A stretch of DNA of 64,000 nt. It comes from Tricholoma matsutake (Eukaryota > Basidiomycota > Agaricomycetes > Agaricales > Tricholomataceae). The translations under genes were made by a program, and so were the position numbers. Below are positions 45,800 to 57,879 of the stretch, piece after piece. Each line of letters begins with the position of its first letter. The stretch's first letter is position 1. The stretch covers positions 2,356,001-2,420,000 of the forward strand of contig AP026549.1 in NCBI GenBank assembly GCA_026075535.2. The letters are read 5' to 3'. The notes under the pieces are model-generated. The model searched no databases. It saw only the letters and a list, made by a program, of their open reading frames with translations, and was not told where the DNA came from.

Positions 45800-46274
45800 A
45801 TGATCATGGCTATTCATTGGACCTGTTGTCTCTAGAATCACTAAGAAACCCTCGTATATTCATTTTGTAGTGACCGACTTGGAACTATAGATTCTGGCGC
45901 TTCCTGTCATGCATTCGAACATCTTGGTATGCACGAACAATCTCATGCATTTGCTTCCAGTCGACATTACTGCACCCTTCATCTGCTTCCACATGTTGCA
46001 GATGGCTACGAGTTGCCTAAATAGGTTGCGAAATAGGATAATCCCCGAATCATTCTCTAGCTTTTGATTGGCTTTTGAGGAAGAAACAATCTGTTTTTTT
46101 TTACAATACTGAAAGCGGCAAGCCTGTCGTCAATAGGCTCCGAGTTAATAACGCGGTCTCACAAAGTTGACAGGACCACGGTGCATTCTCGAGAGCGCTA
46201 GGAATACATCAGAGGGGGGGTTACTTACGTTACTGACACCAAAATGACGCCGATAAGGTTCTGGTAACGATTAT
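45800..46274. other. Annexin 3' flank, no gene seen
   Basis: CpG-containing single-copy-looking sequence that should include the annexin 3' UTR. No open frame of interest. Confidence 0.4.
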
Positions 46275-46669
46275 AGGGTTGTTCACGGTAGCTATTCTTG
46301 GGCCATTTTCGGCTCATTTTCAAACTCATTTTCGGCTCATTTTCGTGTTTTTGGCAGAGGAACAAACAAAAGGGAACGAAAGATGGAATGGAAAATGACA
46401 TGAAAAATGGTTACCGTGAACACCCTGGAAAGGAAAATTTAGAAAAATGGAGCAAAAATGCATTTTTCTCGCCAGGCACAGTGCTAAAAAGATGAAAAAT
46501 GATCATTTTTTGGTTCCCTTTTTACAAAAGCAAGGGTAGGGTTCCATTTTACATTCATTTTACATTCATTCTCAGTTCCATTCTTGAGAAAAATGGAATC
46601 AAAATGAAATAGAAAATGATTGAAAAATGAGTGAAAAATGAACCAAAAATGCCAACCGTGAACAACCCT
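46275..46669. mobile_element. Foldback MITE family GGGTTGTTCAC, copy J (complete)
   Basis: AGGGTTGTTCACGGTAGC at the left pairs with CCAACCGTGAACAACCCT at the right. The interior keeps a second, internal inverted pair (GGTTACCGTGAACACCCTGG near 46420) and AT-rich AAAATGCATTTTT. Possible 3-bp target duplication TAT, too short to classify the superfamily. Copies K, L and M are elsewhere in the window. Confidence 0.7.
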
Positions 46670-46831
46670 TATGTAAGAATAACTAAACGAAGAGTGAGTA
46701 AACAACTCAGTGTTTGCGCGCGAGAGCATGAGCCAAACGACTAAATATATTCACCTAAACGAAGAGTGAGTAAACAACTAGGTGAATAATGTAAGTTATA
46801 ATAACGCGAGTAAGATAAGTAAAGTAGTCAC

Positions 46832-48996
46832 CAAGGGGGTGTCGGGATGGGAATCCCGAACCAGACGTACTGTACCAGGTCAGGAAGTGGGCCACCCTGT
46901 CTAGTGGGCCACTTGGCACTTTTCTGATGAATGATGCCACTTACTGCTAATCTGTTATGTGCCAAAGAAGTACCTGTATGGGACACATCACCAGCAGAAA
47001 ACTGGAGCTGAAGTCATGTGATAGTGGTTTCCAAAAATATGCTTGAAGATTGGGGATGGCCCCAAAATACCAGTTTCCTTAAAAGGCATGTGATGTCGAA
47101 ATCTTGGAATGCAGGGCACAACAGGATTTCCCAAAAATTCTGAAAATATTTGGGGAAGTAGAGAATATATATATCAATGTCATAGGGTCAAAATATATAG
47201 AACTGTGTTAGGAGCTACTTGGTAAAATCCTTGGTGGTCCACTTCATAGTCATCTCCAAATTTGTGGCCCATGTGGCAAATCATCCACCTAACCTGATCA
47301 AGTTGCTTTTTGTCTATTTTTGTGGTCTACACAACATCTCAGGACACTTGTCCATCCATCAAAACACCCAAGCAAGCAGCAAGGATCATACATTCTCACC
47401 TGAGGACCCTTCACCCTTAGGTGGCCCATTTCCTGCCCTTTGACAGTAGGCTGAAATTTTTTTTTGACCATGGTGAAAACAATGCTGATAGGTGTCGTTT
47501 GAGTGTTGGTTTAACATAGTAAAGCCCTGAAAAGACTTGGTAAAGCACTCAGACCATTGAATTGTGTCAATTACTACCTGGATGTAAGCGAGCGAGTGTT
47601 CTTATGCTGATGTACTCAAGATCTAGTTTGTTTATGTGTGGGGATCTTGAACTAAATAGCATCACGTCCAAGAAATCAACCAATTAATGAAACAGTCACG
47701 TCAGCGGCATCACATTCTTTAGAATCTTTCCGCGAGTCACAGTTGACGGATTAGGTCAAGGGGGTGACAGGCCGCAAATTTTAGACATCCACTCATAATT
47801 TTTTTTAAGTGGCCATCTGGGACCCCCCCCCCCATCCTTCTATATATGGTAGTTTCCCATCACATGTCAGCCTATTTTTGGTAACTCCCTGGATCAAAAT
47901 CATCAACCAGCCTGTCACACACATGTCAAACTCGAGTCAATGAGTGGATGAGGTGTTTTGCAACCTGTGTGATCAACTCCCTCAGTCATCACACCTCCTA
48001 TACACCTTTAGTGTCTGCTACCTTGTGCACTGAAGGCTCTTCTGTAATTTTCCCATTCTTCCTCTCCTATCAGCCAGGTATTTACACTTGATTTACTAGT
48101 ACACCAGTGCACCTATTACTTACTTATTTGGTTATCTCACAAAGGTGAGACAACCCCAATCAGATATTTTTGTTTGGCCTTGGTGAGCTTGCAAGGTACA
48201 TGGATCATGTGCCAGACTACTGCAACTGCAAACCATAATCAGAAACCTAAGAAAACTAAATGTAGAAAACAAATAACAGGGGGCAGCATCGCAACTTGCA
48301 AACCCAAATTCCAATAATTTAAATACTTTGAAAGAATTGACAAGGTTTGGCAGTATTTCCAGTACAATGATGCCAATGCATTATTATAATATACTAGGGA
48401 AGGTCAGGAACAACACTGAGTGTGGGCTGGAGGCCGAATCTGCTGCATTGGGTGGGGAAACCAAGAGACAGAACATGTTTTGGAGCCAAATTTGCAGCTC
48501 TAGAGCAGCCTAAACATGACCTGACTTTTCACAACTTCGATGTCAAAAAAAATTTTAGCGGGTCCTCTGGAACCCCCCCCCCCCCACCTGATGTGCGGAA
48601 TTCAGGTGCTGACACCCCCTTGGATTAGGTATATCAAACTTTATTCTTTTTCATCAACATCGCTCACCACTTCAACGTGTTTATCAAGACAACTCACATT
48701 GATGGATGGTCGACAGCTCAACTGTACCATATTCAACTGTCAATTGTATGGTGTAATGGCCATAACCATTGAACAGATGGTGTACAGCCCTAGTAATGAA
48801 CACTCAGCTGGGGTCACCACTGGCCTGACATTGGTCCTGTGGCATTGCTGATTCACACATTGATGTCTGAAACAAAAAATAACATGTACACATGATTGAA
48901 ACATACCATATATGGCAGAAAGGGGGGGGGGTCTTGAGAGCTGTGAAAAAAAAATACCAACATCATATGAAAAATTCCCATCCCGACACCCCCTTG
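46832..48996. mobile_element. hAT-like element F with nested element H
   Basis: Terminal inverted repeat CAAGGGGGTGTCGGGATGGG / CCCATCCCGACACCCCCTTG, flanked by a perfect 8-bp duplication GTAGTCAC (46824-46831 and 48997-49004). About 2.17 kb, including an 866-bp insertion (H). No transposase motif was found in any frame, so it is non-autonomous or gutted. Subterminal blocks (TTTGACCATGGTGAAAA..ATGCTGATAGG; ATACCATATATGGCAG.AAGGGGGGGGG) are shared with element G. Confidence 0.85.
47757..48622. mobile_element. hAT-like element H, nested in F
   Basis: CAAGGGGGTGACAGGCCGC at the left and GTGCTGACACCCCCTTG at the right, flanked by a perfect 8-bp duplication GATTAGGT (47749-47756 and 48623-48630). 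Same terminal family as F and G but a different interior. It must be younger than F. Confidence 0.85.
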
Positions 48997-49004
48997 GTAG
49001 TCAC

Positions 49005-49516
49005 CTCAGTGTTTGCGCACAAGAGCATGAGCCAAATGACTGAGGTGTTCGTCTAATTGTCCATATAATTTATACTATGAGGTCCATGTGCCTAGGTACT
49101 GTAAAATTAGGCTAAAGTGTTAAGCAGCCGAGAAAAAGAAGTAGAATTGGAAATACACTACGGGTGCTTACTGATACTAAGGAATAACAGCTGTCCATGC
49201 TCAGGATGATGTCAGCTTGCAAATCCAACAGATTACTCAACGATCACTGCAAGATTTGACATTTAAGCAGCTCAGCTTCGACCTCTCCCTTCATGGACTT
49301 TTTTACATATGAGTGTCATATCTAATATACAGAACTTCTGGAACTTCAACAGTAGAGATTTTCAGTCCAGATTATTATTTTCTGAACCTTAGTGTAATTC
49401 TAAGGCAGACAAAGCCCCTCACAGACCACTGGCCCTCAAGCAACTTGTCACACAAGCAATGTGTAGGTAGGCATAATAATTGATAATAATTTCAATTACT
49501 CAGAGTATGGGGTTCA
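49005..49516. other. Spacer between elements F and G
   Basis: Begins with TCAGTGTTTGCGCACAAGAGC, a diverged copy of TCAGTGTTTGCGCGCGAGAGC at 46708, so F has landed in a locally duplicated stretch. No gene. Confidence 0.5.
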
Positions 49517-49524
49517 TGGGTCCA

Positions 49525-50704
49525 CAAGGGGGTGTCGGGATGGGAATCCCGAACCAGACATAGGGGGGGGGGGGAGGGGGTCCTGCTGGAGGCTGGATTT
49601 TTTTTTTTGACCATAGTGAAAATGATGCTGATAGGCATTGTTGAATGCTATTTTGTTGTGGTTAGGGTCCTGGAACAACCAAATAGCATATATCACACAT
49701 ATTATCTATTACTATAAGTAGTATTCCACCAGAAGTTCAAACTGAGTATTTGCCGAGTATATATAAATTCAAAGTTAAAATGACTCTCATAAGTAAGCTA
49801 GAACTTATACCACCCAGTGAGGATGCTGCCCATGAATACTGAGCACCGGTGGAAATTTAGATGGACCTCCTTGGCAACCTGGTCACTGACATCAGTCATC
49901 ACCATTCTTGACAGGCCAGAGATCTTATCACCATTATCGGGTTCAGTTCCTGCACTGTCTGGCTCGGAGTCGATATGAACATACTCGCACTTCGAGATGT
50001 TGTCATCCCAGTGTTAGCTGCTGCAGGCTCACTGTCCTGGCTAGTTGGATTGTTGTGGACGATCATGGTATCTGTCTCATGGCCCCGGCATTGTCATTGT
50101 CATCATGTGATGCAGGGCTATGAGCACCCCAGTTGCCTGCCTGTTCTGAAATGCAGGGCAGTAAAAGGTGGTTGCATGGGTGTAATGTGTACCTCACTCA
50201 TAGTATCCCACTCCACAAGTCTGAGAAGCCTCCTGTTGTATTTCCTGTTTAGACAGGGAGAAAGTGTGGCCATGTGGGCGTTAATTGTCATAGGTAACAG
50301 CAGCTTGTAACCTACAGAAAAAACATTGTGATTAGTTAAAAGAGTCAGTGAATGAAAAAAACTTATTTTGTTTTGGACCTTGGGTGATGCAGGCTATGGT
50401 CTCGAATTCGCAAACCATGTTTGAAGTGGCACATTTGTAGCCACGGGGTTTGCTATTTAGCCAGGCCAAAGGGTGCAGCAGTGGTTGAAATGGCCAGTTA
50501 CAAAGAAGATGGGATGGTGGGCATGATGGGGAGAGTAGGGAAGGATGCGACCACGTGGTCATTGGAAGGATCATGGGATTGTTTTCAAACAGCACATGAT
50601 CAAAACATACTATATATGGCAGGAGGAGGGGAGGGGGGGGTCTGGCGAGCTATGAAAAAAAAAACCGATGTCATATGAAAAATTCCTGTCCCACCACCCC
50701 CTTG
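49525..50704. mobile_element. hAT-like element G
   Basis: CAAGGGGGTGTCGGGATGGG at the left and TCCCACCACCCCCTTG at the right, flanked by a perfect 8-bp duplication TGGGTCCA (49517-49524 and 50705-50712). About 1.18 kb. Subterminal regions match element F. Open frames inside are short and without transposase motifs. Confidence 0.87.
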
Positions 50705-50712
50705 TGGGTCCA

Positions 50713-51109
50713 TATACATGGAAGAACCTGGTGGTAGAAATGAGGTAGAAAATAATCACAACCTAGCCCACTTATATACCTCCACAGAAGCTGATGAGGT
50801 TGAGGCTGAGGAGACTCAGAAGGAATGCTCACTCAGCCTTGGCCCTTGACACTTGTTCCCACTTGAAGAATACTTACCTGAGTACTTGGCTGAGTGAGAG
50901 TCAGTAGATGCATTATGCTACTCCAATAAGGTTTGTACAATGTATGTGAACAGATCATGACTGCAATTTTAGGTCAATGACAGTGGTTCACTGTTTCACA
51001 ATAATTTAGTAAAATTAACAAATTGGCAAGGGGGCATAACTCACTCTATATGTCCAGTATCATCTTCGGTGCATGGAACTTGAGCAAGAACCACGAAATT
51101 GGGGGAAAC
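50713..51109. other. Intergenic, no gene recognised
   Basis: AT-rich sequence. A CAAGGGGGCATAAC word at 51027 resembles the F/G/H terminus, but no partner with a matching target duplication was found. Confidence 0.4.
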
Positions 51110-51210
51110 AGTCACGAAGATGATGTCATATTGCTAAATATAGACATGTTCCTGATTATGTAAGTTAGTCCACCGAAAATGTCCTTAGCAAAAAAATTGA
51201 CCCCAGGTCT
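51110..51210 (-). repeat. Dispersed repeat R1, inverted copy
   Basis: Reverse complement carries GGGTCAATTTTTTTGCTAAG, GGTGGACTAACTTACATAAT and CAGGAACATGTC, in the same order as the copy at 3640-3735. Confidence 0.55.
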
Positions 51211-51279
51211 ATTTTTTTGATCCCAGTGCCCCTTGCAAATTGGTTGACATCAAATTAGTAAGCACAACATACCATATCA

Positions 51280-51386
51280 GTATGGGAATAACATGCCCAA
51301 TATGGCAGGAGGGGGAGGGGGGTCTGAGAGGTGGCTTAACAAAAAAACTGAGTGGATATATGAATTTCAGGTTCTGACACCCCTTG
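51280..51386. mobile_element. Right-end fragment of the F/G/H hAT-like family
   Basis: ATATGGCAGGAGGGGGAGGG, then TTTCAGGTTCTGACACCCCTTG ending at 51386, matches the right subterminal and terminal parts of G and H. No left end identified. Confidence 0.55.
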
Positions 51387-52089
51387 TTCTTATTCCATTT
51401 TATAAACTCATCCTCATTCTCACTTCCAGGATTCAACTGCATTCACTAGCTCCGCTATTGTCTCCAGTTGAATCTTTACAGTGAGTGGCTTCTCTATTGA
51501 GCCTTGTTGAGGTTTATGCTGGAACCCCTACTAGGTGTTAATGCGTTGCTCATAACATCTCTTGCTTTTTTCAGCCCTCCCTCCTCTCCCTTTTATCAAA
51601 TGGCATCTTCTTTTACTTTAGCTACCTTGTATTCTAGCCTCTCCGCTCCTCGTGAATCAATTTTGAGGTCCCTTGGGGACCTCTGTGTTGAAATTAATTA
51701 CCAATATTGTTGCATGTGCATATTCTCCCACATTAATTACCAATATTGATACATGTTTCATATGCATATTCCTCTGGAGTCATGTGATATCCTTACTATT
51801 ATGTATATAAGGAGAACCTGTACTGTAGTAGGAATATAGTGTTCTTACCTCTGCTAACCCTAGCTGTAAGTCTAACTAAACCCCAGGTAGGTTGTAAGGA
51901 ATGTGTTGTCTCTTCCTCTGTGCAGCGTATATAGTCTGCTCCAACACTCTGTGTGTGCTACTCTGTTTTTATGAGCAACACAGCAGAGGTGTACTAGAGA
52001 CACGCGGAGTATGGAATATTTTGAAGTCCGTAAAGCACTGATTCAAGTCGATCAAGCCTCAGTTTCAACCTACTGCTTCTTGACTTCTC
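51387..52089. other. Upstream region of the SAP18 copy
   Basis: No gene recognised. A local duplication of ATTAATTACCAATATTG (51696 and 51733) is visible. Confidence 0.4.
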
Positions 52090-53105
52090 ATGGATCTCGA
52101 CTCCATGACTCCAGCTGGACAACCTATAATCTACAGAGAGAAGGTAAGTCTCTGTAGATGAAATTGTATGAGTAACGTTTACACGGAGTTTGTTCTAGAC
52201 CGCGCCATTTCTTATTCGTACTTTCGTGAAGATAGGAAGCTTTCACCGACTCTATCTTTTCGAGGACGGGACACTGCCAACTACTGATGAACAGCAACTT
52301 TTCACTTGGTACAGTTGACTATTTACAATCAAGCATTCTCACTTACACTCATTATTTACAGAAAAGATGCAACTCTTCGGGAGGTCCTGACGGCTCTTCG
52401 TAAAACTGCCCCTGCCGTTCCAGAATACCGCCACCCACTCGCCCATTTCTCATTCCGAACTGTCTACGCGGACCCTGGTAAAAAAAAAGGCCGTTTCTCT
52501 CAAAGAGACCTTGGAATGGTCTACTCCCGCGATATCCTTGGGGAGCCAGGTTCATTGAACGCCACTGCTCCTCGCTTACGTGAAGACATATATGGCGAGA
52601 ACCGTGAGCCCAGCGAACGCGAAAAGGAGGAACGCACGCTTGAAGAACTCGATTTGTACCAGGCGACTACCTTCTCATCGCTGTCTTGCTGCCCAAGAAT
52701 GTTACAGTGCCTACTGAGATTTCAATCAAAGGATCAGCAGGCCCAGGTGCGACCATGTCTAATGGATGGAGAGGTACAGGGGTCACCTCCGGCAGAGGAG
52801 ATGGTGGTTGGGGTGGTTCTCTTGCTCGGGGTGGTTGACATTGGCGAGGCGATTCAAACCCAGCGTCTGGTCATCGAGGTAGAGGAGGACGAGCGGGAGC
52901 AGACCTCGGCTTCAGGGAGGGCGGCAGGGACAGGGATAGGGATAGAGATGGTGACAGAGTGGACAGGCGTGTTCCGCCTCCTCGACGCGAATCACCACCT
53001 GCGAGGGGTAGAGGAGGCTGGGGTGACCGACAAGGTGGAAGGGATAGGCTTTCTTTTTCACGGTCGCGCTCTCGTTCCAGGACTCCGCCGAGGAGGAGAC
53101 GATAA
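52090..53105 (+). pseudogene. SAP18 (Sin3-associated polypeptide p18) copy, damaged
   Basis: SAP18 has a ubiquitin-like fold and joins Sin3 histone deacetylase and splicing-linked ASAP complexes in the nucleus. Exon 1, 52090-52143 (MTPAGQPIIYREK at its end); intron GTAAGT...TCTAG; exon 2, 52199-52308 (APFLIRTFVKIGSFHRLYLF, TTDEQQLFT); intron 52309-52361; exon 3 from 52362 (KDATLREVLTALRKTAPAV, HFSFRTVYADP, RFSQRDLGMVYS). Three faults: joining exons 2 and 3 gives TG|A instead of the expected Trp codon; a one-base deletion near 52650 shifts EEL(R)FVPGDYLLIAVLLPKN out of frame; and a TGA at 52836 interrupts the Gly-rich tail. The fungal-type RGG/RS tail (SFSRSRSRSRTPPRRRR) is still readable to the TAA at 53103-53105. 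Sequencing error is an alternative for single faults, less so for three. Confidence 0.75.
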
Positions 53106-53355
53106 GCAGGAGTAACGTTCTCGTGAGCGTGTTTTGGCAGCGTTCTCCATTCCGTTTTTCTAGGTTCTGTTCTGCAGTATCTCTCGTATTCATCTAAATT
53201 GAGATTGCTGTCATTCACATGTTTTTGGTTGGAAGATGTGTTGTAATCCACTGGTAGCACTGTGAAGCACACAAAGCAACCGGCGCACGACGGCAAGTCA
53301 CATGATGCCATTAAACGCGCTTATCACATGACGGTGAACCTCTGTCAGTGCCACC

Positions 53356-56300
53356 ATGGACCCGACGAGTTCTTTATCTGAAGGCTTCTCTCATTTGTCT
53401 GTGAACACGCCGCATGAGGCCATATTCCGAGATACTAATCGAACACTGACTCAAGTATCACGCAAACTCGATCTGTTCACTGACGACGATCACAAGGCCC
53501 TCGATGCGGCGATCATGAAGACATTCAGAGCTAATAGGATGCTTAATTTGGAGCCCGATTTAGCTTCACTGCTTAATTTTGTCATTCTGGGAGACAAGAG
53601 ACTCATAACTCTTCTGCCGGATGAAGCGGAGGACCTGCTTACGCGCCAACCGTCCATTAATGCAGTGTTGCAGAAAGCATGGAAAGAAGGATCATTCAAA
53701 GAAGTGCGGCAGTTAGGTGTGTTTTGTGTGCTACGCAACCTCTTTTCGAACCCTTAATCATCATCGAAGCAATCCTCTGGCCTGTGGTGCGAGAAGCTTG
53801 TAGGTGTTTCTCTGCGTTCTTGTAATTGGGATTGGTGACGACAGCTATGTTGTAGCAATAAGGCGCCGTCTACTGCCCAACGAGGATGTAGAACTGACCA
53901 GTGCGTACTTGATACATCTGTTGTGGTGGTTCATGACGGCTTATTTCATGGACGCGATTCTCTAGACAAAGGTTTCTATTTATTCTAGCTCTTTTTTTGC
54001 TTAGCTAACCATTTTCGAAGCTCTGCGGTCTGCCTGGCGTGATAGTTACTTGGGAAATAATCATCAACTCCTGTTCGCCAATATTAATGCAATCCCACCA
54101 ACAGAAAAAGCTTATTCTAACCAAATCGCCATCGTTCAGAGCTCCGGTACGGGAAAATCTCGCATGGTCCACGAGCAAGCGAACCTGGTCTTCATCATTC
54201 CGTTTAATCTACGAGAAAAGGGCGACAATCAAGGTACTTACTTTGTTTTTCGAATTCCTTGGGTGCTTCTGATGTATGAACGCAGACCTGGCCTTCCCCA
54301 TCCCCGACAATGCTGTCCGTGACTACCTCGTCAAAGCCTCTCTATCGGATGATCAGCACATTCTGAAAACCAATTATCTAAAGTTTTTCGGTAGTCTGTT
54401 CACGGAAGTTGATGGCGAGCTGGAGAAATGCATGGGAGATTTGAGGAAGAAGCACATCAGAACCGCTGAGGATTTAGCCAAGTGGTGGTCATGTCACCTA
54501 GAAGGCATACGCACAGGATTATACAAAGCGGTGATTGATGGTGCGACTCAGCCCATTCAGGTGCGTGTCTGTGAAGACGGCAAGGAATATCACAGTTAGC
54601 CATTGCGTTGGCAGATCCTTCCTGAAATCAAGAGGACACATGAAGAGTTACTCGCGAAGCGTCGATCGAAACCCGAAGGCTCCGAGGATTCCGATGACAT
54701 GCATTATGATGTAAAGACGGTTATTGAGTTTGCCGCCGCGGAATCAGCAAGAGTCGCACTCGGACAAGTCATTCGTAAGCTGGACCGCTGGCCTGGGTCG
54801 CACCGTATCAAACTCATAATCTACTTCGACGAAGCACACCCTCTCACCAAGGTGATGCCCAAGAACGACGACGAGAAGACGCTTTATGATTATTTATGTT
54901 CATGTCTCAACCAATTTTTGACTTTTCCGATGTTTTCCATTTTCCTATCGACAAATTCGAGTTTAGCCCAGTTCGCTGCTACACGGACCCTTGCCAAATC
55001 TGCTCGCATTCGCGGCGGGAAAGCCATAACACACGCACCAATTATTGAAACACCTTTTGACTGCTCCGAGGAACTCATAGTCAAGCCAGGCGAGTTGAAT
55101 ATCAAAGACATTAGCACAATTCCATTTATGGCGCAATTTGGGAGGCCACTGTGAGTGTTGTTGAACTGTTCCATATTCTCAATCGACATGCTTGACGGCA
55201 TGTTGGGATAGATTTTGGACGCTGTTACGAGGAGCCGGTATGAAGGCATCTGAGCTCCATACACAAATCTTGGAATTGGCACGCGCGAAGCTTGTTGCTT
55301 CTCGCGAGATCGACTCTAGTTACGACACCTTCTCACGTGCTGCACGGATGGCAGTTTTAGACATCCAATTGTCACTGGACTTTGAGCCTCGTCGTGAAAA
55401 AGTGCAAATCGAAGAGGCTGGTCTAGTCGAGAGCCATATACGGTTTGCATATTCTATTCCTGATCACTGAGAGTACTTGCGGTCTGGATATCCTTCCGAA
55501 CCCCTTCTTGCCGAGGCTGCCGCCCAGCAACTTTGGATGTGGAGGACGCACAATCCGTTTATGGTAGTCAAACGCTTACAACTATTCTCGAAACTGGCTT
55601 GCTTGACTGTAGAGAACTGGGGGAGCTTACTGGTCATCAACTTCTCCTTGATGCCTACCATCGCGCTGTCGAGCTGGACAAAAGTGATCCCCACAAGAAG
55701 ATTCCTCCTAATTTCAGTGCTGGCTGTCGTCTTATAACCTTCATCAAAATGTTGTACAGCGACGAGTGTGCAGATATGGTTCTTGACAGCACCCCGGATA
55801 ATGTTGAAGGAATCTCGTTTAGAGAGGCATTCAAGGACGCTCTTATCTGCTTCACTCACTCTGGGAAAATGGCAGACGACACTGGCACAACTTCTACCGC
55901 TGCATGGGTAGCTTTCATCCGTCACATGGCGATCATGTGTCGAAACGGCGAACGCAGCGTCGATTGTATTTTACCTGTCCTCTTGTGGAACACTCAGCTG
56001 TGCGAGCATGTCATGACTGGTGTGCTTATTCAGTTTAAGCGTCGGAAACGCAGCGGTGCTATCGCTAAATACTCTATTGATCAAGCCGACTTCAATTTTT
56101 TCCCGAAAGCATTAGAGAAATGCGCACATGGGTCAATACCCACTTCTTACCGGCCGTATGTCAGCTTAATCATGGAGCTAGGAGTACAAGTCAAACCTCC
56201 TGAGGAAGCCAAGATCGCCACTAAATATAAGCCAGACAAGTACTCTTCGTCGTCAAAGGAATCCGACCTCCAACCTCGAACTCCACCGCCGATCCAGGGA

Positions 56301-56654
56301 GATCAAGTTCACGCAACACCATCCAAGATGTACATCCCTCGTCATGGCGAGCGACACCACCCCAAAGAAGGACACGCCAGATACAATATATTCGCGTATG
56401 GTTGCTCCCCAACAGTATACCGCGGCATCGATACCACCCACAAAGCATCGTACGCGCTCCTGTTGAGTTCTCGTGACTTCCATGGAGAGCATCCACGTAA
56501 AGATGTCCAAACACTCAAAGCAGTGCGACGGATGAAACCATTTTGGAATGGGGGTGAGGATTGTTATCACTGGGTTGAACATGATGATATCCTTCATGGT
56601 CCTGTTCCACCAGAGAGGGAGTATTTTCGGGTTGGGAATCAAATGTTAACTTAG
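53356..56654 (+). pseudogene. Large P-loop NTPase-family protein of Agaricomycetes, interrupted
   Basis: Member of a large, uncharacterised mushroom family. Begins MDPTSSLSEGFSHLSVNTPH. After several introns the exon near 54020-54232 has ALRSAWRDSYLG and a Walker A loop, SSGTGKSRMVHEQA. A Walker B-like IIYFDEAHPL and a sensor-like STNS lie in the 54610-55151 exon. Introns 54233-54285, 54559-54615 and 55151-55209 have GT-AG ends and keep frame. The C-terminal part (55540-56654) has GELTGHQLLLDAYHRA, HSGKMADDTGTTSTAAW, VLIQFKRRKRSG, RPYVSLIMELGVQ and HARYNIFAYGCSPTVYRGID. An in-frame TGA at 55468 (Arg expected before EYLRSGYPSEPLL) and a frameshift near 55530 break it. The fold (P-loop NTPase, possibly fused to a nuclease-like domain as in Crinkler/RHS-type effectors) is inference. 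Confidence 0.6.
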
Positions 56655-56910
56655 TGTTTTTAATGTTGTGATTCCAGCTGCCATGAAACCATAAATGTTT
56701 CCTATCAACGATGTGCTGCTCAGTGACTCAAAATAATACAGTTGGAATGACAATGGGTGTATAACATAAATTCAGATGTATGTTTCAAGGTTTTCGTGGT
56801 CTCGATCAGGTCTGAAGTGAGAGAAGCTGGATACTTGTGCTGTTCACCAGAAGACATGTGACTAGCCAACCAAGCCATAATTCAATGAAGGTTAGGATAG
56901 GTGGGCCATT

Positions 56911-57095
56911 GGGGTTGTTCACAGTAGGCATTTTTGGGCCATTTTCGGCTCATTTTCGGCTTCATTTTTTGGTTGTTTGGCAGGAGAATGATCAGAATGG
57001 ACCGAAAAAATGAAGTGAAAAATGGCTAGGTACTGTGAACGCTCTGAAACACAAACATTTCGAAAATGAAGCAAAAATGCATTTCGCCTAGTACT
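56911..57095 (+). mobile_element. Foldback MITE family GGGTTGTTCAC, copy L (left part)
   Basis: GGGGTTGTTCACAGTAGGCA, GGGCCATTTTCGGCTCATTT and GAAGCAAAAATGCATTT match the left two thirds of copy J. The right terminal repeat is absent. Confidence 0.6.
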
Positions 57096-57356
57096 CGGCA
57101 CACCTCAATGGACTTTCATGAAATTATTTTCATCATCAAAATATGTAGTTGATTGAGTACTTGGGTTTATATGTTGTTTCATATGAACAGAAATAACTAC
57201 AAAAGAAAAACAACTATGTACAGAAAGTCCCCTTGGGCCTCCTCAATCCCCATTCACTGTGAGACTGGTAAGGTATGGATTTCAGCCATTCAAGTAAGAA
57301 AATGGGAAATATCTAATGTAAATGGATGGATATATAATGGATGAACTTGGGATGAA

Positions 57357-57595
57357 TAGATTTCAAACCTCAAATGGATGGAATTCAGACATATTTTATT
57401 ACAACTTTTTCATAAGTGAATAGGATGAAATTTCTTCTTGTAAATGAATGAATTATAGGGGTGGTTTTAATACTGTAGATTTCAAACCTCAAATGGATGG
57501 AAGTCAGACATATTTTATTACAACTTTTTCATAAGTGAGTAGGATGAAATTTCTTCTTGAAAATGAATGAATTATAGGGGTGCTTTTGATACTCA
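57357..57595 (+). repeat. Tandem duplication, 119 bp x 2
   Basis: TAGATTTCAAACCTCAAATG begins at 57357 and again at 57476. The two units differ at only a few positions, so the duplication is recent. Confidence 0.85.
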
Positions 57596-57879
57596 AACAT
57601 CAAATAGATAATTGTTTTTTTTTGCTCAGTCATTATTTTATACCACAGCAGGCTGAAATCTCATCATCTATGCATTGTGCAAGGTAAGTCATTTCAACCT
57701 GCCCTCATGCAGAAAGTCACATGTTGTATCTATACCTGGCACACCCAAGACTTCAACTTCATGTGCAATATCAACCAAGGTCTGACATGTTCACATGCTC
57801 TCTCACTTCCACTCCTACCACACCATCAATGGTCAAGCCTGCTGCCTCCCACCACCACCAACCACCTCCCACTGCCATC

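Noticed and set aside
51019..51386. A fourth complete F/G/H-type element from CAAGGGGGCATAAC (51027) to the CACCCCTTG end (51386)
   Set aside because: The flanks (ACAAATTG-like and TTCTTATT) do not match, and the left end does not continue as in F, G or H.
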